From: Deltaproteobacteria bacterium
GTDB taxonomy: Bacteria > Desulfobacterota_C > Deferrisomatia > Deferrisomatales > JACRMM01
Assembly (NCBI GenBank): GCA_016218905.1
Contig: JACRCS010000719.1
Coordinates: 1-9,866, forward strand
Direction: 5' to 3'
Length of the DNA stretch: 9,866 nucleotides
The stretch's first letter is position 1; each line of letters opens with the position of its first letter. The position numbers and the translations under genes are program-made. Positions 6,186 to 9,866 of this stretch are shown piece by piece. Below the pieces are notes generated by a model. It saw only the letters and a list, made by a program, of their open reading frames with translations. It made no database searches and had not been told where the DNA came from.

Positions 6186-8106
6186 GCGCACGTCGCCCGC
6201 CCAGGGCAGGGGGACCCACAGCGGCGGCGTTTGGAAGATCGCGCCCTGGTGCGTCGCACCGGCCGGTCCCCGTGGGGGCGCCCGAACCCGAGTCGGGTGG
6301 TTTCCCGTCGATCCTTCGCGTAACAGGGAACAGCTTCTGAAACGACCGTCCCCCCGAATCGACGCGTGGCTCAAGCAGCTGAAGCCGTCGGAGAATGCCG
6401 GCGTACTCGGCATGGCGGTCGCCATCGGCCTGCTCGCCGGCCTCGGGAACCTGGCCTATCGAGCGGTCCTCGACCTGTGTCACCTGCTGATCTTCGACGG
6501 GGGCAGCGCGCTGCTGGGTCTCGGTTCGTCGCTCTTCCGCTCGGCCCTGCTGCCACTGCTGCCCGCCGCGGGCGCCCTCTTGCTGATCCCCCTCGAGTAC
6601 GTCTTCCCGGGTGAGGTCCGAGGCCAGGGCTTTTCGCGGTTCCTCGAAACGGTTCACCTGCGGGGATCGGTGCTGAGGGCCCGGTCCATCCTGATCAAGG
6701 CCGTCAGCTCCGCCATCACGATCGGGTCCGGCGGTTCGGCCGGCGTGGAGGGGCCGGTGGCGCAGATCGGGGGCGCCGTGGGCTCGCTGATCGGACAGCG
6801 ATTGAAGGTGAGCCAGGAGCGACTTCAGACGCTCGTCGCCTGCGGCGTGGCCGCAGGCATCGGGGGCACCTTCAACGCGCCGATCGCCGGAGTCTTCTTT
6901 GCCGAGGAGATCGTGCTGCTGGGCTCCTTCGGTGCCGGCACCTTCACGCCCCTCGTGATCAGCTCCGGGGTCGGTACGCTCGTGGCCCGGACCCTGGAGG
7001 GAAATCGCCCAGCGTTCCGCCTCCCGCCCTACCTGCTCCGAAGCCCCTGGGAGATGCTCCTGTATGCCGCGCTGGGGCTCTTCATCGCCTTTTTCGCCGT
7101 CCACTTCATCCGAAGCTTCCACGCCATCGGCGACCGGTTCCAGGCGTGGAAGGCTCCCGCGGGCCTCAAGGCCGTCGTCGGGGCCGGGCTGACCGGGGTC
7201 GTCGGGATCGCGCTCCCCCAAGTGCTCGGCAACGGGTACCCCCACGTGGAGGCCGCGCTCGCCGGCACGCTCACCGTCTGGATCCTCGTCGCCCTCGCGC
7301 TGGCGAAGATGTACGCGACGGGGCTCACGCTCGGGTCGGGAAACGCCGGCGGGATCTTCGCGCCGTGCCTCTTCATCGGGGCCATGATCGGAGGCGCCTT
7401 CGGGACGGCGGCCGGCGCGCTCTTCCCCCACACCGCGGCCGGGCCGGGTGCCTACGCGCTGGTGGGGATGGGAGGCTTCCTGGCCGCCGCGACCCACGCT
7501 CCGATGACGGCCATCTTCCTCATCTTCGAGATGACCAACGAGTATTCGGCGATCCTTCCCATCATGACCACGGCGGTGATCGGCTACTCGGTTTCCCGTC
7601 ACTTCCAGGCAGAGTCCATCGAAACATACGACCTCGCGCGCCGCGGCATCCGCCTGGAGCAGGGCCGCGAGATCGACATGCTCCAGTCCATCCAGGTGCG
7701 CGAGGTGATGAGCACCGGCTTCGACGCGATCTCGGAGGCAATGCCCCTGCGAGACGTCCTCCGGTTCATCCCCACCTCGCGGCACACGACCTTCCCCGTC
7801 GTCGACGCGCAAGAGAAGCTCGCCGGGATCATGAGCCTGCAGGACCTGCGGGAGGTGGTCTATGAAGAGAGCCTGCACGATATCGTGATTGCCAAGGACA
7901 TCTCGACCCGAGACGTCGTCACCGCCTATCCGGACGATACCCTGCGCGACGCGCTGGCGAAGATCGGGTTCCGGAACATCGAACACCTGCCCGTCGTGCG
8001 TCGGGACGAGCCGACAACGATCCTCGGCATGGTGTCCCGGCGAGACATCGTCTCCGCATACAACAAGGCACTGATCGCGCGGGCCGGAGCTGCCGCTCCA
8101 GGGTGA
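6184..8106 (+). CDS. ClC-family chloride channel / H+-Cl- exchanger with two CBS domains
   Basis: This membrane protein moves chloride, probably in exchange for protons. Numbering from ATG 6184 (640 residues): the gating motif GVEGPVAQIG holds E189; AEE at 240-242 supplies the internal proton glutamate (E242, equivalent to E203 of the E. coli protein); GSGNAGGIFAP lies at 384-394; and the central tyrosine is Y454 in EMTNEY. Two CBS domains follow at about 505-563 and 571-628, which usually sense nucleotides or ionic conditions. The canonical anion motif GSGIP is replaced by GQGFS (147-151). The start is uncertain. Residues 1-55 look unlike the family. No ATG, GTG or TTG lies in frame between 6184 and 6412, and 6412 would cut the first membrane helix. 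A CTG at 6337 has AGGGA 7 bases upstream and gives 589 residues, close to family length. ATG 6184 is given only as the canonical outer limit. Confidence 0.9.
   Translation: MRTSPAQGRGTHSGGVWKIAPWCVAPAGPRGGARTRVGWFPVDPSRNREQLLKRPSPRIDAWLKQLKPSENAGVLGMAVAIGLLAGLGNLAYRAVLDLCHLLIFDGGSALLGLGSSLFRSALLPLLPAAGALLLIPLEYVFPGEVRGQGFSRFLETVHLRGSVLRARSILIKAVSSAITIGSGGSAGVEGPVAQIGGAVGSLIGQRLKVSQERLQTLVACGVAAGIGGTFNAPIAGVFFAEEIVLLGSFGAGTFTPLVISSGVGTLVARTLEGNRPAFRLPPYLLRSPWEMLLYAALGLFIAFFAVHFIRSFHAIGDRFQAWKAPAGLKAVVGAGLTGVVGIALPQVLGNGYPHVEAALAGTLTVWILVALALAKMYATGLTLGSGNAGGIFAPCLFIGAMIGGAFGTAAGALFPHTAAGPGAYALVGMGGFLAAATHAPMTAIFLIFEMTNEYSAILPIMTTAVIGYSVSRHFQAESIETYDLARRGIRLEQGREIDMLQSIQVREVMSTGFDAISEAMPLRDVLRFIPTSRHTTFPVVDAQEKLAGIMSLQDLREVVYEESLHDIVIAKDISTRDVVTAYPDDTLRDALAKIGFRNIEHLPVVRRDEPTTILGMVSRRDIVSAYNKALIARAGAAAPG
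6246..6298 (+). promoter_or_regulatory. Stem-loop-rich leader of the ClC gene
   Basis: Three hairpins follow one another. GGTGC/GCACC has loop GTC (6248-6260) and extends by a G-U and a C-G pair. GTCCC/GGGGC has loop CGTG (6266-6279). ACCCG/CGGGT has loop AGT (6286-6298). The last is also an odd-length palindrome, ACCCGA-G-TCGGGT, and could be a protein-binding site. GC-rich DNA forms hairpins easily, so function is unproven. I see no fluoride-riboswitch consensus. Confidence 0.3.
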
Positions 8107-8137
8107 GGCGCGACGGCGCGCTTCCCCTCCCGGCCCC

Positions 8138-8165
8138 TGGACACTGACCGGAAACCGGGTAGCGT
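8138..8165 (+). promoter_or_regulatory. Weak sigma-70-like promoter before the glycerate kinase gene
   Basis: TGGACA (8138-8143, 5 of 6) and TAGCGT (8160-8165, 3 of 6) are spaced by 16 bases within the 81-base gap after the ClC gene. A short GC hairpin, GCGCG-ACGG-CGCGC (8108-8121), lies just after the ClC stop but lacks a T run. Both are weak calls. Confidence 0.22.
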
Positions 8166-8187
8166 CTCGCGGCAGGGCGCTGGAAGG

Positions 8188-9759
8188 ATGCCCGAGAAGA
8201 GGACGCCCTTGATCCCTGACGCAGCGCACCGCGAGCAGTTCCTCTCCATCGTCGAGGCGGCGCTTCGGGCCGTCGACCCGGCCGACGCCGTCCGGGCACA
8301 CCTGCGGGTCGAGGGCGATCGCCTGCGCCTCGGCGACCGAGACTATGCCCTGTCGGACGTCGACCGAATCGTCGTCGTCGGAGGGGGCAAGGCCTGCGCG
8401 CCGATGGCCGCGGCGCTGTCGGAGGCGCTCGGCGATCGGATCACGGCCGGCGTCGTGACCGTGAAGCGCGGGCACACGGGGCCGGGTTTCCGCGCGGCTC
8501 GCTTCGGTGCGGCGTCCCTCCCCGGCTCCCCGATGCCGCCGGCGTCGACCGGCCGCATCGCCGTCGTCGAGGCCGCCCACCCGGTTCCGGATGCAGCCGG
8601 AGTCGCGGGCGTCGCACGGATGCTCGACCTGCTCGCCGGCCTCACCCGCCGGGACCTGGTGATCGTTCTGCTCTCCGGCGGCGGGTCGGCCCTTCTTCCC
8701 GCGCCGGCAGACGGGCTTCGCCTGGAAGACCTTCAGGAGACGACCGACCTCCTCCTGGCCTGTGGCGCAACCATCACCGAGATCAACGCGGTCCGGAAAC
8801 ACTGCTCCCGGCTGGCAGGGGGGCAACTCGCGAGGCTCGCCTCACCCGCCCGAGTCGAGACCCTCCTCCTCTCCGACGTCGTTGGAAGCCCGCTGGATGC
8901 CATCGCGTCCGGCCCGACCTCAGCGGACCCGACCACGTTCTCGGAAGCGCGCTCGGTGCTGACGCGGTACGCCCTGCTCGAGAGGGTACCCGCTGCTGTG
9001 CGGGACCGGATCGAGCGAGGGTGTTCCGGGGAACTCGCCGAGACGCCGAAGCCGGGCGATCCCCTCTTCGACCGGGTCCACCACGTGATCGTGGGCGACA
9101 ACGCCCGGGCCGCCCGGGCCGCGTGCGCGCAAGCCCGGCAGCAGGGCTGGAACCCCCTCTACCTCGGGTCCCGGTGGGAGGGCGAGGCTCGCGAAGTGGG
9201 CCGGGTCGTGGCCGGACTCGGGGTGTCGCTCGCGTGGGGTGAGGTGGACCTCCCGCTTCCCGCGTGCCTCGTCCTCGGCGGCGAGACGACCGTCACCCTG
9301 CGGGGCAAAGGGACCGGCGGACGTAACCAGGAGCTCGCCCTGGCCGCGGCCCTGGCGCTCGACCGCGCCCCGAGGCCGGAGAGCGCGCGCGTTGCCGTCG
9401 TGAGCGTAGCCACGGACGGCAACGATGGGCCCACCGAGGCTGCAGGAGCCCTCGCGACCGCAGAGACCGTTGCCCAAGCGCGACAGCTCGGGCTCGATCC
9501 CTGGGCGGCCCTCGCGGCAAACGACAGCCTTCCGCTCTGGAGCGCCCTCGCCGATTTGCTCCTCACGGGTCCGACCGGCACCAACGTGAACGACCTCATT
9601 CTCCTGTTCGCTTGGTCGGCGGCAGACCCTCCCCTGGAGCCGAACCGGCGACGTCACGCCTCTTCCCGCGGTGACGTGGCGGCAAGTGCCTTCCAGGCGC
9701 GGGCCGACGCGGGACGCACTCACCAAAGACGGGGGCGGGTACACGGCCGGCCGGTCTGA
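8188..9759 (+). CDS. Glycerate 2-kinase, MOFRL family (class II glycerate kinase)
   Basis: The enzyme would phosphorylate D-glycerate with ATP to 2-phosphoglycerate in the cytoplasm. The N-terminal DUF4147 domain shows VVVGGGKACAPMA (62-74), with the conserved lysine K68, then VEAAHPVPD, LLSGGGSALLPAPADGL, EINAVRKHCSRLAGGQLA and SDVVGSPLDAIASGPT. The C-terminal MOFRL domain shows GGETTVTLRGKGTGGRNQE, TDGNDGPTEAAGA and TGPTGTNVNDLILL. The homologous part ends near residue 471. About 50 arginine-rich residues follow that have no family counterpart and a lower G+C at third codon positions, so the native stop may be lost. ATG 8188 is used; TTG 8209, with AAGAGGA five bases upstream, is a strong alternative. 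It lies in line with the phosphatase start that follows and may serve glycerate metabolism or a glycerate-based osmolyte. Confidence 0.92.
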   Translation: MPEKRTPLIPDAAHREQFLSIVEAALRAVDPADAVRAHLRVEGDRLRLGDRDYALSDVDRIVVVGGGKACAPMAAALSEALGDRITAGVVTVKRGHTGPGFRAARFGAASLPGSPMPPASTGRIAVVEAAHPVPDAAGVAGVARMLDLLAGLTRRDLVIVLLSGGGSALLPAPADGLRLEDLQETTDLLLACGATITEINAVRKHCSRLAGGQLARLASPARVETLLLSDVVGSPLDAIASGPTSADPTTFSEARSVLTRYALLERVPAAVRDRIERGCSGELAETPKPGDPLFDRVHHVIVGDNARAARAACAQARQQGWNPLYLGSRWEGEAREVGRVVAGLGVSLAWGEVDLPLPACLVLGGETTVTLRGKGTGGRNQELALAAALALDRAPRPESARVAVVSVATDGNDGPTEAAGALATAETVAQARQLGLDPWAALAANDSLPLWSALADLLLTGPTGTNVNDLILLFAWSAADPPLEPNRRRHASSRGDVAASAFQARADAGRTHQRRGRVHGRPV

Positions 9760-9866
9760 CCTTCACCGACCTCGACGGGACGCTACTCGACCACCCGACT
9801 CATACGACTTCGCTCCAGCCGTCCCTGCGCTCGCCGCCGAGCGGCAGGCGTGCGTGCCCGTCATCA
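9756..9866 (+). pseudogene. Start of a HAD phosphatase like mannosyl-3-phosphoglycerate phosphatase; frame-broken and cut by the window edge
   Basis: Reading from 9756, LTFTDLDGTLLDHPTH shows HAD motif I (DLDGT, with the nucleophile and general-acid aspartates) in the form typical of mannosyl-3-phosphoglycerate phosphatases, which dephosphorylate mannosyl-3-phosphoglycerate to the osmolyte mannosylglycerate. After DHPT the frame becomes nonsense. The frame that starts at 9803 instead reads YDFAPAVPALAAERQ, the expected family continuation (compare DHETYSFEAARPAL). One base therefore appears to be missing at about 9801-9803. No ATG, GTG or TTG lies in frame between the stop at 9672-9674 and the motif; CTG 9756 would overlap the glycerate kinase stop as CTGA. 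This could be a decayed gene or sequencing/assembly errors. Related HAD-IIB phosphatases are possible because only about 36 codons are visible. Confidence 0.55.

Noticed and set aside
6192..6336. Fluoride riboswitch upstream of a ClC gene
   Set aside because: The conserved riboswitch segments are absent, and the protein carries the glutamate-gate motif GVEGP, unlike fluoride-specific ClC proteins.
5932..8826. A 964-codon open frame on the minus strand across the ClC and glycerate kinase genes
   Set aside because: It is antisense to two well-supported genes. Its composition (D, R, G, E, H rich, no domain) is typical of shadow frames in GC-rich DNA.

Overview
The window is GC-rich bacterial DNA (roughly 70% G+C by eye). 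Every convincing gene lies on the plus strand. Genes are packed with 4-base stop/start overlaps and often use GTG or TTG starts. The glycosyltransferase 9 and WecA-type genes suggest a Gram-negative-like envelope. The sequence alone does not name the organism; a deltaproteobacterial, acidobacterial or similar high-GC environmental lineage would fit, but that is inference.

Region 1 (1-1600): the C-terminal end of a probable PHP-type metallohydrolase, cut by the left edge, runs by a GTGA overlap into a complete GT4 glycosyltransferase. Region 2 (1601-1969): a 369-base gap with no convincing gene and one AT-rich patch, probably the control region for what follows. Region 3 (1970-6131): five genes in one tightly coupled run. 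They encode a WbqC-family protein, a PIG-L type zinc deacetylase, a WecA/MraY-family phosphoglycosyl transferase, a GT9 glycosyltransferase and a class I methyltransferase. Together with the GT4 gene this reads as part of a cell-surface polysaccharide cluster. The WecA-type enzyme would put the first sugar phosphate on a polyprenyl lipid, PIG-L could deacetylate an acetamido sugar, the GTs extend the glycan, and WbqC and the methyltransferase would supply or modify a residue. No flippase, polymerase or ligase is present in this window.

Region 4 (6132-8106): a promoter-like element and a structured leader precede a ClC-family chloride transporter with two C-terminal CBS domains. Region 5 (8107-9866): a MOFRL-family glycerate 2-kinase has an odd C-terminal tail. 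It is followed by the start of a HAD phosphatase resembling mannosyl-3-phosphoglycerate phosphatase, whose reading frame is visibly broken about 15 codons in. Glycerate kinase, a mannosylglycerate-type phosphatase and a ClC transporter together hint at an osmotic or ionic stress neighbourhood, but that link is inference.

No tRNA, rRNA, CRISPR array, insertion sequence or phage gene was seen. I did not find a clearly new system. The most useful oddities are the broken phosphatase frame, the altered anion-selectivity motif and conflicting start of the ClC gene, and the coupled WbqC/PIG-L pair.
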